Source: Fluviicola sp. (GTDB lineage: Bacteria; Bacteroidota; Bacteroidia; Flavobacteriales_D; Crocinitomicaceae). Taken from it: 64,000 nt of DNA. Made by a program: the position numbers and the translations under genes. The DNA lies in contig JARWZO010000003.1 in the NCBI GenBank assembly GCA_029866325.1, forward strand, positions 62,001 to 126,000. Direction: 5' to 3'. Numbering within the stretch: the stretch's first letter is position 1; each line of letters begins with the position of its first letter. Positions 32,820 through 41,263 of this stretch are shown piece after piece. The notes beneath the pieces are model-generated. The model was not told the origin of the DNA. It saw only the letters and a program-made list of their open reading frames with translations, and ran no database searches.

Positions 32820-33665
32820 TTACTCCACCTCAATCTCCACAATGTCATACTTCAAATCACCGGCCTTCCCATAATATCCAACCGCTCTAAACTCAAATGA
32901 TTTTGAATCCTTGGGTTCAATAAACTCTGTTAATGTATAGTAATGATCACCCAACTCATAACCGGTTTCAGTGAGGATTTTTACATGTAATCGCACATTT
33001 TTATAAGTTGCCTCAGAAGCATTGTTGTAAATGCGACCTGTGACCAATACATTGCTCATTAAAGTGCGACGCCAACTTACTTCAGCAGATACATATTCTG
33101 TTGGATTTGATTGCTCGAGTTCCAGTAATTCTTTGCGTAGCTCCTCATCTGTTTTTTGCACAGGCTCGTTGTAATCGACTTCGTTTGGAGACTGATCATA
33201 AGTTGGCATTTCCTCAAAATCAGGTTGGTCATTGTTGTTGCTTAGAGATGAATTGAGTCCTTGAATCACAAACACAACAAGCGTGAAAAGTGCCAATCCA
33301 ATAAGGGAAATGATGAGCGCGCGAACAAGGGTTCTATTCCCGGCTTTGTTGTTCGTTTCGGTTACGATTGGGTGTTTCTTTGAGGCATCAACAGGCGTTT
33401 CATCTTCATACTCTTCCACTATTGGATGAACCGTTTTCGGTTTGAATCTTCTGGTGATGGCCGTAAGCATTTCCAAATTCAGTGTTTCATTTGCATTGGC
33501 TTCGAGCTCTTCAATCGTAAAGAAAATAGTTCCATTCGTCAATTTCACTACATAATTGAAGGAATCATTGATGGTGAAAAGTTGGTATGTTCCAATCTGA
33601 TGATTGAAAATTTTGACTTTGGTAAGGAGTGATAGAATATCTTCTTCATTGAACGTGGCCTTCAT
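32820..33665 (-). CDS. One-TM protein of unknown function, KAP-operon partner
   Basis: In this 281-residue protein residues 1-~65 form a small cytoplasmic domain. A single TM segment (LIISLIGLALFTLVVFVIQ, ~118-136) follows, then a low-complexity acidic stretch and a C-terminal beta-sandwich (~190-280) with GRIYNNASEATYKNVRLHV and GYELGDHYYTL. That last part looks like an FxLYD-type domain for extracytoplasmic contacts. It is the first gene of the run that continues with the KAP NTPase 13 bp downstream, which suggests a membrane sensor or partner. Function is unknown. Confidence 0.75.
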   Translation of the reverse strand: MKATFNEEDILSLLTKVKIFNHQIGTYQLFTINDSFNYVVKLTNGTIFFTIEELEANANETLNLEMLTAITRRFKPKTVHPIVEEYEDETPVDASKKHPIVTETNNKAGNRTLVRALIISLIGLALFTLVVFVIQGLNSSLSNNNDQPDFEEMPTYDQSPNEVDYNEPVQKTDEELRKELLELEQSNPTEYVSAEVSWRRTLMSNVLVTGRIYNNASEATYKNVRLHVKILTETGYELGDHYYTLTEFIEPKDSKSFEFRAVGYYGKAGDLKYDIVEIEVE

Positions 33666-33689
33666 GTAATCGCAATTAATGGAAATAAA

Positions 33690-33734
33690 AATTCAGTGCT
33701 TTAGAACGTAAAATGGATTTTCGAGCACTGAATT
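33690..33734. repeat. Inverted repeat in front of the KAP operon
   Basis: AATTCAGTGCT (33690-33700) and AGCACTGAATT (33724-33734) form 11-bp perfect arms around a 23-base spacer, 25 bp upstream of the operon's first start at 33665. That is a promoter position, so an operator is possible. It could also be the transcript end of the gene ending at 33847. Confidence 0.5.
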
Positions 33735-33794
33735 ACGGAAATTGTATTGGTTTAATTTATGCCTTCAATAATACAAGCAATAATTGTACTATTT

Positions 33795-33834
33795 TACCGT
33801 ATTTACCACATATTTTTCTGCGGTTTACCGCAAT
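33795..33834. repeat. 40-bp direct repeat, left copy
   Basis: This starts TACCGTATTTACCACATATT and ends in TGCGGTTTACCGCA followed by AT (a small perfect stem). An identical 40-bp copy lies at 35523-35562. The two copies bracket the single gene at 33847-35472, 1728 bp apart. Confidence 0.85.
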
Positions 33835-33846
33835 AAATCGCCTGTT

Positions 33847-35472
33847 TTACTTTAGTCCCAAAGCTTCTGTCAAAGGTATCTGAACACCAAATTGAATTTG
33901 CCAGAAGTTGTTTCCACGATAATCAGGCATGTCGAAGTAACGCAGGCGCCCGAAGATAGAAACACCCGATTCGGTATTGTTCGTTTTCGATCTGCTTCCA
34001 TTTTTTTTACGAAGAGGATCTACAATCAATTCAATTTCAGGGATAATCAGAAAATCTACATTGCGCTTGTATTCTCTAAATGGCTGATCCTGCAAATAAC
34101 TCAGCATAAACGGAAATTTAAAATTGCAGCGAATGCGTGGAAAACTGAACATGGTACCGCCAGCTGTAGCATAGAACGAGGGAGTGAAGACATTTCCAGC
34201 TGAATCGAGTGTTTTGACATGTGTAAAATAAAATTGATGACCTATGTTTAGAAAAAAATCATGAACTCTGGAATATCTAAATACTTCTGCCTCAACCCGA
34301 AAACCGATTGTTGATTGCTGAATAAGTGAAAGCAACTGGTTGTTTTCCCGATTATTAAACGAAGTGATTTGTTCAAGAGAATCGAATTTTGAATCGAATT
34401 TTGAATACGAAAAATTAAGATTGACGTACGGAAAGAACAGGAAGTAACGTTGTCCTAGATTTGTGCTACCGATAAATCGCAAATTTGCTTCTGTTTGAAC
34501 CAAGCCGTTTGCTTCGCCACCCAAAGCTTTTGTATCAGTATAAGTGCGAATATCAAAAAAATCAATCGGACTTGATGTAAACCGGACAGTGTCTTTTTTG
34601 TGATTTTCATCCAACATGATGATTCCATCTGAAGGAAAGGTAACCCGAGACGTCAAATCAGCATAATAAATGAGATCTCCCAAAACCAGGTAGTAACTTT
34701 CAAGCTCGTTTTTTGTCCCCACATAAAAAAGTTTGTCGTGTTCGTGACCCTCTAGGCATGTTACGGAAATAGGACCAGTGTTTACAAAAAGATCATTGTT
34801 GGTAGTGATGGCATGTATTTTTTGAATTCTGCCATTTTCTACATTCAGCCAAACACTTTTTAAATGCAAACGGATATCAGACTTTTTTTCAGATTTTCCA
34901 TTTTCTTTTCTAGCTTCCTTCCTTGCTTTTTTCTTCGATTTACAGAAACGGGCAGTAACAGTTACATTCAAATCATCCATTAAATAAAATGTTCCAACAT
35001 CAACCGTATCGGAGTCGGTTAAACTACCAAGGATTGGATTGTCTATTTTCTCAAATGTTGGTTTCTCTGCTTTTTCTACGCTAATTGTGTCATATATGGT
35101 ATTGTCGTTTAGGTTAACAGCCAACACAAAGCTTTCATCTGTTTTATCAGGATTAAGGGTGTCATCGATTAAGTTATAGTAGATTTTTATAATTGTAGAA
35201 TCAATGAAAAAATCTTTTGGAACTGAAAAACTCGTTGTTGTTAGTCGAACATCTTTCTCACTTGAAGTAAAAAATACCAACATTACATCAAATACCGGCC
35301 GTTCCGTAATTGAATCTGATGAGACCACAAGAATTTCTGCGTACTGCTCATTGGTTGTATTGTACGATTTTGATTTGGTTTCGGAGGTATGAACAAACGA
35401 GAATTCCAATTCCTGACTATATGAATAACAGGAAAAAAGAGAAAGGACAAGTAGAAATAGATTTGCTTTCAT
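33847..35472 (-). CDS. Outer-membrane barrel-like protein of unknown function
   Basis: This 541-residue protein has a signal peptide (MKANLFLLVLSLFSCYSYSQ). The first ~170 residues look like a Calx-beta-type sandwich (DSFFVD-like strands; FFIDSTIIKIYYNLIDD). A very basic segment follows (KSKKKARKEARKENGKSEKK, ~178-197). The last ~230 residues have alternating-residue strands such as YFLFFPYVNLNFSYSKF and FFLNIGHQFYFTH, as in outer membrane barrels. No family is recognised. Exact 40-bp direct repeats bracket the gene, suggesting that it moved as a unit or that the repeats recombine. Confidence 0.75.
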   Translation of the reverse strand: MKANLFLLVLSLFSCYSYSQELEFSFVHTSETKSKSYNTTNEQYAEILVVSSDSITERPVFDVMLVFFTSSEKDVRLTTTSFSVPKDFFIDSTIIKIYYNLIDDTLNPDKTDESFVLAVNLNDNTIYDTISVEKAEKPTFEKIDNPILGSLTDSDTVDVGTFYLMDDLNVTVTARFCKSKKKARKEARKENGKSEKKSDIRLHLKSVWLNVENGRIQKIHAITTNNDLFVNTGPISVTCLEGHEHDKLFYVGTKNELESYYLVLGDLIYYADLTSRVTFPSDGIIMLDENHKKDTVRFTSSPIDFFDIRTYTDTKALGGEANGLVQTEANLRFIGSTNLGQRYFLFFPYVNLNFSYSKFDSKFDSLEQITSFNNRENNQLLSLIQQSTIGFRVEAEVFRYSRVHDFFLNIGHQFYFTHVKTLDSAGNVFTPSFYATAGGTMFSFPRIRCNFKFPFMLSYLQDQPFREYKRNVDFLIIPEIELIVDPLRKKNGSRSKTNNTESGVSIFGRLRYFDMPDYRGNNFWQIQFGVQIPLTEALGLK

Positions 35473-35522
35473 AATCGCGTTAAAAATTAGTTACAATATT
35501 ATGGATTCCAACTCCCACATAC

Positions 35523-35562
35523 TACCGTATTTACCACATATTTTTCTGCGGTTTACCGCAAT
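35523..35562. repeat. 40-bp direct repeat, right copy
   Basis: This is an exact copy of 33795-33834 in the same orientation. It lies 50 bp upstream of the start of the bracketed gene (35472) and 65 bp upstream of aroK (35628), on the opposite strand from the bracketed gene. Confidence 0.85.
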
Positions 35563-35627
35563 TCAACAACCTGAAATTCTACTTTTTAAGAACCGCGTTT
35601 CCGCTACGAAAAGTGTAACTTCGCAGC

Positions 35628-36149
35628 ATGAAGATCATCCTCGTTGGATTTATGGGATCGGGTAAAAGCACTGTAGGCAAACAGCTGGCTGCGAAACTTC
35701 AGTTGCCTTTTATCGACAGCGATGCCTGGATAGAAGAACAAACCGGTTCTTCGGTTTCCCGCATTTTTGAACTGGAAGGTGAATCGGGTTTTCGTGAATG
35801 GGAACAACGTTTCGTTTCTCAATTAAACAAAGAACCGCAAGTTGTTTCCTGTGGTGGCGGTTTGCCGTGTTTCAATGATTTGATGGTGAATTTAAAAGAA
35901 CAAGGAACGGTTGTCTATTTGAAAACATCAGTTGAAACTCTTGTGAATAGACTGATACTTGAACGAGCTGATCGACCATTAGTAGCCTCGGTTTCGGAAG
36001 AAACATTCTTGGAAGAAATTACGAATCGACTATCGGCACGTGAGCCTGTTTATCAGCAAGCGCATCAGATCATTGAAACGGATGGAAAAAGCATTCAGGA
36101 GATTGTGGATGAAATTGCTGATTTTAGATCATCGGAATTTGCAAATTAA
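35628..36149 (+). CDS. aroK: Shikimate kinase
   Basis: This 173-residue protein has the full set of shikimate kinase motifs: VGFMGSGKSTVGKQLA (Walker A), PFIDSDAWIEEQTG (substrate Asp), FREWEQRFV and VVSCGGGLPC (shikimate-binding GGG), and ADRPLV in the lid. It phosphorylates shikimate with ATP in the chorismate pathway for aromatic amino acids. It is convergent with the secretion operon; its stop is 4 bp from the stop of the last operon gene (36154), with no room for a separate terminator. Confidence 0.96.
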   Translation: MKIILVGFMGSGKSTVGKQLAAKLQLPFIDSDAWIEEQTGSSVSRIFELEGESGFREWEQRFVSQLNKEPQVVSCGGGLPCFNDLMVNLKEQGTVVYLKTSVETLVNRLILERADRPLVASVSEETFLEEITNRLSAREPVYQQAHQIIETDGKSIQEIVDEIADFRSSEFAN

Positions 36150-36153
36150 GAAA

Positions 36154-36654
36154 TCACTTCCCCAACTTCTCAAATGTTCTCACCTCTTTCCGGTACCTCA
36201 CTTGCACATAATCGCGGGTTACTTTCAGAATGAAAATATTGTCTAACACCTGTTCACCTTGTTTTACTTTGTACATGTAGCCGTCTATGGCAATGAGTGT
36301 TCGCGGATCTTTTGACGTTGTTTTGCGCACCAAACCATAGTATTTAATCGTCGGCCATGGAATTATTACAGGCTCGGGTTTGGGTGGTTTTACGGTTGTT
36401 GCAATAGGAACCTGATTCGGGTCGGTTGCCGGAGCTGTTTCTGCAGAAGCGAGTTTTCCCGAAAAAGGATCGCGGTAGTTGGCCTGCAAACGAAACGAAT
36501 CGGGCTTGATAATCTTGCGTTTCATCACAGCAGCATTGGTATTCACAGGTAATGCATCGTCGGTTTCGAAGTTCGATTTGACGCGCATGAATACCTGATA
36601 CCAAACGATACCAACCACGATGATTAAGCCGTATGTAAGCCCTTTGTTTTTCAA
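36154..36654 (-). CDS. PilP/GspC-like periplasmic assembly protein
   Basis: The likely start is TTG at 36654, overlapping the stop of the lipoprotein gene by 4 bp (TTGA); the frame extends further upstream, but those residues are a shadow of that gene. The 166-residue product has one TM segment (LTYGLIIVVGIVWYQVFM), a proline-rich linker (PPKPEPVIIPWP) and a C-terminal beta-domain (IKYYGLVRKTTSKDPRTLIA, VKQGEQVLDNIFILKV) like the HR/PilP domain that links the inner-membrane platform to the secretin. It is the last gene of the 13-gene operon. Confidence 0.7.
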   Translation of the reverse strand: MKNKGLTYGLIIVVGIVWYQVFMRVKSNFETDDALPVNTNAAVMKRKIIKPDSFRLQANYRDPFSGKLASAETAPATDPNQVPIATTVKPPKPEPVIIPWPTIKYYGLVRKTTSKDPRTLIAIDGYMYKVKQGEQVLDNIFILKVTRDYVQVRYRKEVRTFEKLGK

Positions 36655-37670
36655 TTGGTAACGAGTAATGAATTGAAGGTAGTGGGAGTGTCGCCAATAT
36701 TCCCCGCTTCGTCTAAAACGATGATTCGCCAATAGTACATTCCAGCCGGCAGACTCAGATTGTTCAGGTCTTCTGCGGCAGATGTTTGCGCAGAATTGTA
36801 ATTTCGAGTGGCAACAATGGCCGAAAAATTGGTGGTGGTTGAAAACTGTAATCGCGCTATTAATGGTGATTGAATGATTCCTGAATTGGTAGGGAATGTC
36901 CATGAAAAGGTAACATCAGGATTCAACGATAAACTTGCTGTTGTGTTGGATACAGGTGCTACCAACGTTGCTACACCCGGATCGGTTGTGTCGACATAAA
37001 ATACACGTTTGGTGTAGGCTGTTTCGTTACCATTACTCAAAAACGATTTTACCCCCCAGCAATATTCGCCCTCATCCAGTTGTGCACCGGAAAGGCTGAA
37101 AATGGAAACCGAACCCAACTGATCTGCAATATCGAGCAATTGCCCTGAAAAGGCATTCGTTTTGTGTAATTCAAACGTGTAAGTATTCGTTCCCGGTAGG
37201 TTAATCCACTTGAATTGACCGTCGAAGGTTTCATTGAGGTAGGCATTTTGCGAAGGAACGTCTAATACAACGCCACCGTTGTTTGATCCTCCGGCAGAAG
37301 TCCCTACCCAAAAGGTATAAGGCACACTTGTTTTAGATTCGTAACCAGCATTCAAAGCCGTTATGCGAAATTGGTATTCGGCAGAATCAAGCCCGAAAAA
37401 AAAGTTGGTTCCCGTGACAATAGAATCAAGGGCATACACTTCCAGGTCGGCAAAGCTCGGACTAACAATTTCCAAATGATACTTTGTTGCACCACTCATT
37501 TCTTCCCATTTGAAATGAACAGGATTCACGTCGACCGTATCATTTACTTGCGGTAAAATGACAACCGGTGTGTCGCCGGAAATGTCTTTTTCGATGATGT
37601 CTTTGCAACTTCCGAGGAATACTAAAGCTCCAAGAATTGCGATGAAACTAGCCTTTTTCATTTTGAACAT
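36651..37670 (-). CDS. Lipoprotein with fibronectin-type repeats in the secretion operon
   Basis: This 339-residue protein has a lipoprotein signal (IAILGALVFLGSC, with Cys). The mature part has three sandwich-like repeats of the FN3 kind, each with a Trp or Tyr core and a closing YxFRIT- or YYWRI-type strand. It could be a pilotin-like or surface-exposed accessory for the machine, but such roles are not shown for this family. The ATG at 37661 (MKKASF) is an alternative start. It overlaps the PilO-like gene by 23 bp (14 bp if the later start is used). Confidence 0.72.
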   Translation of the reverse strand: MFKMKKASFIAILGALVFLGSCKDIIEKDISGDTPVVILPQVNDTVDVNPVHFKWEEMSGATKYHLEIVSPSFADLEVYALDSIVTGTNFFFGLDSAEYQFRITALNAGYESKTSVPYTFWVGTSAGGSNNGGVVLDVPSQNAYLNETFDGQFKWINLPGTNTYTFELHKTNAFSGQLLDIADQLGSVSIFSLSGAQLDEGEYCWGVKSFLSNGNETAYTKRVFYVDTTDPGVATLVAPVSNTTASLSLNPDVTFSWTFPTNSGIIQSPLIARLQFSTTTNFSAIVATRNYNSAQTSAAEDLNNLSLPAGMYYWRIIVLDEAGNIGDTPTTFNSLLVTN

Positions 37671-38187
37671 AGTTTTGAAGTAATAACGTTGAAATCAGGT
37701 CGCTCTTGCCTGATACCAAATCTTTTTTCGTTTCGAAGTGGGTATGAATGAGTCGCGCGTCTTCAAAGTCTTTTTCAAGTGCATGAATGAAGCGCAATTG
37801 CTCTATATAATCGCCTTTTATGTCGATGCGGAAGGTGTTGATACTGAAATCGGGATGATCAAACGTATACACTTCCTCTATTTGCTGCACGGAAAGGTTC
37901 TTGCTTTTGCGCGCAAAGAAATTCAGAAAGCCTTGTTGTACTTGCTCAATGGAAACGTTTTCACGACCAAGAAGTTTGTTCACCGTAGCAATTTCAAGCT
38001 GTAGGTTTCGTATGGCTGTTTGCGACGATTCCGCTTCGGCTTTTTTGAGTTCCAGCTCGCTGATGTAGGTGTTGGTTTCAATGGTGGTGCTAAACGAACG
38101 CTTGTAAGCCACAGCAAAGAGCAAAACTCCGATCACCAAAAGGGCCAGGTTTTTCTGTTTATAGCTGTATTTTTCAAACAAAGTCAT
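37648..38187 (-). CDS. PilO/GspM-like inner-membrane assembly protein
   Basis: The start is the ATG at 38187, overlapping the upstream stop as ATGA; the longer frame is a shadow of the PilN-like gene. In this 179-residue protein (MTLFEKYSYKQKNLALLVIG) one TM segment sits near the N-terminus, followed by a coiled coil (ELELKKAEAESSQTA) and a ferredoxin-like beta-domain at the C-terminus. This is the topology of PilO and GspM, which bind the ATPase/PilM-PilN platform. Assignment rests on topology and operon position. Confidence 0.75.
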   Translation of the reverse strand: MTLFEKYSYKQKNLALLVIGVLLFAVAYKRSFSTTIETNTYISELELKKAEAESSQTAIRNLQLEIATVNKLLGRENVSIEQVQQGFLNFFARKSKNLSVQQIEEVYTFDHPDFSINTFRIDIKGDYIEQLRFIHALEKDFEDARLIHTHFETKKDLVSGKSDLISTLLLQNYVQNEKG

Positions 38188-39359
38188 TCGCCGATTTTTA
38201 CAAGTAATTGAAACGTTGCTTTCTGATCGTTGATGCGTACGTAGTTGATCAATTCCACGCCGGTAATCCATTTTTTGCGCTCTAGCGCTTCCATCCAATC
38301 ATCCAGCACTTTACTGCTTCCGCTGAAACCGGTGATGGTTAGATGTTTGGAATTGAGTTCCACTTTGCGCTTGGGTTTCAGCGGCTCCAACAATGGAAAC
38401 GTTTCCAGACTTGAAAGCTGAATGGCTGCCGGAACCGAAGCACCGATTTCATCCAAATAAAAGGAAACGTATTTCGCCGATTGAATCCCTGAATTTTCGA
38501 CCAATACCAATTTGCGCTGTTTTTCTTGTTGCAAACGATCCGATAAAGCCAGGTTTTCGCCATAACCCGCAATGTCGGTTTCCAACTGAGCGGCCACGTT
38601 GTTGAGGTGGTTGACGTAAAAGTAATTTCCTACCAAAGCAATCAAGAAAAAAGCAAGAATGCCGATTCCCAATTTCACAAATCGCACAAATTCTTTGTAA
38701 TCTGCTTTTGTTTGGGCAAAACGTATGTCATCCAATCCTTGATGATACTGTTCGCTTGCTTCATTCGTAAGTTGTTGGAGTGCATGAGCATAAGCCGCAT
38801 CGGTATCCAGAAATCCGGAATCGGTTGCCAGACGTTTCACATCTCCGGTATTGCGTTCTAGTTTTTTCAGATCGCCATTTACGGTTTCGATCACAAAATC
38901 GAGTTGCAACTGGCTGTTTTCATGTAATAATCGAATCAATGGCACCGGTCCGGTATGCACTCCCCACAGGAAAATTTTCTGTGTTGAAAGTGTTTCGAGG
39001 AGTGGTTCTACCAGCGATTTTCGGATAAACGAAACACCAACCGTTCCTTTGAGTTCATAACTGCTAAAGTAAAAATCGTCTTCGCCACCTGTTACCAACA
39101 AACTTTCGCGGTAATTGGAAACATTTTCGGCAATTCTGCTCAACACTCCGAATCCGGAGAAATGAACGATGTAGGGCAGATTTTTACCCGCTTTTTTGAT
39201 CAGTTCTTCCGAGTTTTCAACTACATTCCAAAGCACTTGGTCAAGCGAGGCGGTTTCTTTCGTGACCACAACATATCGCAGGTGTTGTTCCTGCTGTTCC
39301 AGTTGTACCTGAACCAACACCCATTTGCGCGGAGCGTGATATGTTGTTTTAAAAACCAT
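38184..39359 (-). CDS. PilM-PilN / GspL-like fusion, inner-membrane platform
   Basis: This is a 391-residue protein. The N-terminal ~205 residues look like the actin-fold PilM/GspL cytoplasmic domain (GVGVLSRIA-like and GVSFIRKSLVEPLLETL strands). A TM segment lies at ~230-248 (LGIGILAFFLIALVGNYFYV). After it comes a periplasmic coiled coil and a PilN-like domain (SLETFPLLEPLKPKRKVEL, LDDWMEALERKKWI). PilM and PilN are separate proteins in many type IV pili; GspL fuses them, as here. It joins the ATPase and the PilO-like protein. Confidence 0.8.
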   Translation of the reverse strand: MVFKTTYHAPRKWVLVQVQLEQQEQHLRYVVVTKETASLDQVLWNVVENSEELIKKAGKNLPYIVHFSGFGVLSRIAENVSNYRESLLVTGGEDDFYFSSYELKGTVGVSFIRKSLVEPLLETLSTQKIFLWGVHTGPVPLIRLLHENSQLQLDFVIETVNGDLKKLERNTGDVKRLATDSGFLDTDAAYAHALQQLTNEASEQYHQGLDDIRFAQTKADYKEFVRFVKLGIGILAFFLIALVGNYFYVNHLNNVAAQLETDIAGYGENLALSDRLQQEKQRKLVLVENSGIQSAKYVSFYLDEIGASVPAAIQLSSLETFPLLEPLKPKRKVELNSKHLTITGFSGSSKVLDDWMEALERKKWITGVELINYVRINDQKATFQLLVKIGE

Positions 39360-41263
39360 TAATACGTAATCGTAGGTCGAACGATGATGTGTAATTTATT
39401 CTTTTCACTGGTGCGTTCACGCGAACTGAAAAACCATTTTATTACCGGAACTCTTGAAAGAAACGGAACTCCTTCACCTGTATTCGATTTGCGTTTTTTC
39501 TCCAAACCACCTAGCAATACCACTTCGCCGTTTTTCACACGAACCACCGATTCAAAGGTTTGTTTGGTTGTTCCCGGAGGAGCGGTAATATCGGTGCGGG
39601 CTTCAAAATCGTCGTTGGTAACCGTAATGGAAAGCGTCACATACTCATCTGCTGATACAAAGGGTTTGATTTTCACCGTCAGGTTCGCATCAATCGATTT
39701 CCAGATTTTGGAGGTCAATACACCTTGGTTGACCACCGAGTTTTGCACATCTACTTGCGTTTCTTGATAATAGGTTGTTTGACCGATGGAAATACTGGCG
39801 CTATGTCCGCTCAACGTAGCAATCTTTGGAGTGCTTTCTACTTCAACCGTTCCGTTCGATTCCAATAACTTCATCGACAAGTAGAAATTTTCAGTGACAT
39901 TTCCCAAGTTCAAAACACCGAAACCGTTGATTCCGTCCAAAATAGCATTGATGGTTTGCGCGCCCATGGTTACATCTACAGCCGGAAATACACTTCCCGT
40001 TGTTGTTACGGGCTTGTCGCCCAATCCTGCTTTTAAACCACTGGAAATGGTGTTGTTGCGGTTGGAAGTAATGAACATCACATCAATTTGCACCATCGGA
40101 ACTACTACGTCTATGCTCGAAAGAAAGGATTTTAATTCTTCAATCTTGCGACTGGAACCGGAAACAACCAAACCGTTCAATTCCAGAAATTCGTTCACAT
40201 CCAAATCGGTCAATAAATCTTTGGGAATTGAAGCTTTTACATTTTCAATCGTGCGGTTTTCCATGCGGATAAGTTCGGTAACACGAATGCCTTCCGTTTT
40301 GTTTTCACCGATCAAAAACACGCGGTTTTCCGGATCTTCACGGTAGGAATACTTGGTGCCGTTGAACAACAATTCCAACAACTCCGGAAAAGTAGTATTA
40401 TACACCTCGAAACTGCTTTTTCCTTCGGGTTTGTTGTACAAGAAATAATGCGCACCACATTCTTGTGCCCCTGCTCTAATAATGTCTATCAATTCGGCAT
40501 TATTGGCGATAATATCCAGGGTTCCAAACGCATTTTTAGTAATTTGAACTCCTGTTTTCTCAAAATTACTGGCGCTTGGATTGAAGGTACTTCCACTGCC
40601 ATTATTGGTGGCTGATTTTGGCGGTTGAAATAGGTAATAAAAGCCGTTTTCATCTTTTTTCGATTCCAAACCGTTTGCTTTGGCTATCATATCAAACACC
40701 TGATCAAACGGACGATTGAGAAAATAAGCACTCACCGGTTTATCGCGCACTTCAGGTGCCAATACAATGTTTTTCCCACTCAAGGTAGTGATGGCTTGTA
40801 CTACTTTGTATAAACTGTCGTTTTTTAGATCAACCGACAAAAATTCGTTGGAAGGATTGTACGTCACATCCACTTTCTTTTCCACTTTCGGCTGCGGTAC
40901 TTCTTTCTTTGCCGATGGCTTTTTGATCGCCAAAATGTTTCCCACAAATTGGTATTCCACATCAAAATTATCGTAAAGAAAAACGAGGACATCTTTTACC
41001 TGTGCGTCGAAGAAATTGTACGAAATGGCTTGATTAAACGATGGATCAATGCTGATATTGAGGTTGTTTTCCAATGCTAAGGAATTCACCAACTCTGCCA
41101 ATGGCAGACCCGATACATTGAGTTGAACCGCATTGTTGTAGCCCGGAGATTTTATGCTCAGGCTGTCAAGTATCGGTCGTAATGTAAGTTCCGTGTACTG
41201 TTTTTGTGCCATCGCCGGAAGCGACAGGAAAAAGAGCAACAAGAGACACAGTAGTTGTTTCAT
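39359..41263 (-). CDS. Secretin (GspD/PilQ family outer-membrane channel)
   Basis: This 634-residue protein has a signal peptide (LLCLLLLFFLSLPAMA). Several small N-domains fill the first ~370 residues (STN-type VLVFLYDNFDVEYQF). The C-terminal secretin domain includes VEVESTPKIATLSGHSASI, TQVDVQNSVVN, VTLSITVTNDDFEA and VRVKNGEVVLLGGLEKK, and a closing VPVIKWFFSSR. The multimer forms the outer-membrane gate. No pilotin-binding S-domain is evident; the FN3 lipoprotein in the operon could assist assembly. The start overlaps the stop of the ATPase gene. Confidence 0.93.
   Translation of the reverse strand: MKQLLCLLLLFFLSLPAMAQKQYTELTLRPILDSLSIKSPGYNNAVQLNVSGLPLAELVNSLALENNLNISIDPSFNQAISYNFFDAQVKDVLVFLYDNFDVEYQFVGNILAIKKPSAKKEVPQPKVEKKVDVTYNPSNEFLSVDLKNDSLYKVVQAITTLSGKNIVLAPEVRDKPVSAYFLNRPFDQVFDMIAKANGLESKKDENGFYYLFQPPKSATNNGSGSTFNPSASNFEKTGVQITKNAFGTLDIIANNAELIDIIRAGAQECGAHYFLYNKPEGKSSFEVYNTTFPELLELLFNGTKYSYREDPENRVFLIGENKTEGIRVTELIRMENRTIENVKASIPKDLLTDLDVNEFLELNGLVVSGSSRKIEELKSFLSSIDVVVPMVQIDVMFITSNRNNTISSGLKAGLGDKPVTTTGSVFPAVDVTMGAQTINAILDGINGFGVLNLGNVTENFYLSMKLLESNGTVEVESTPKIATLSGHSASISIGQTTYYQETQVDVQNSVVNQGVLTSKIWKSIDANLTVKIKPFVSADEYVTLSITVTNDDFEARTDITAPPGTTKQTFESVVRVKNGEVVLLGGLEKKRKSNTGEGVPFLSRVPVIKWFFSSRERTSEKNKLHIIVRPTITY

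Noticed and set aside
36655..36903. N-terminal extension of the PilP-like frame upstream of 36654
   Set aside because: These residues are a shadow of the lipoprotein gene; the TTG at 36654 gives a TTGA overlap and a proper TM start.
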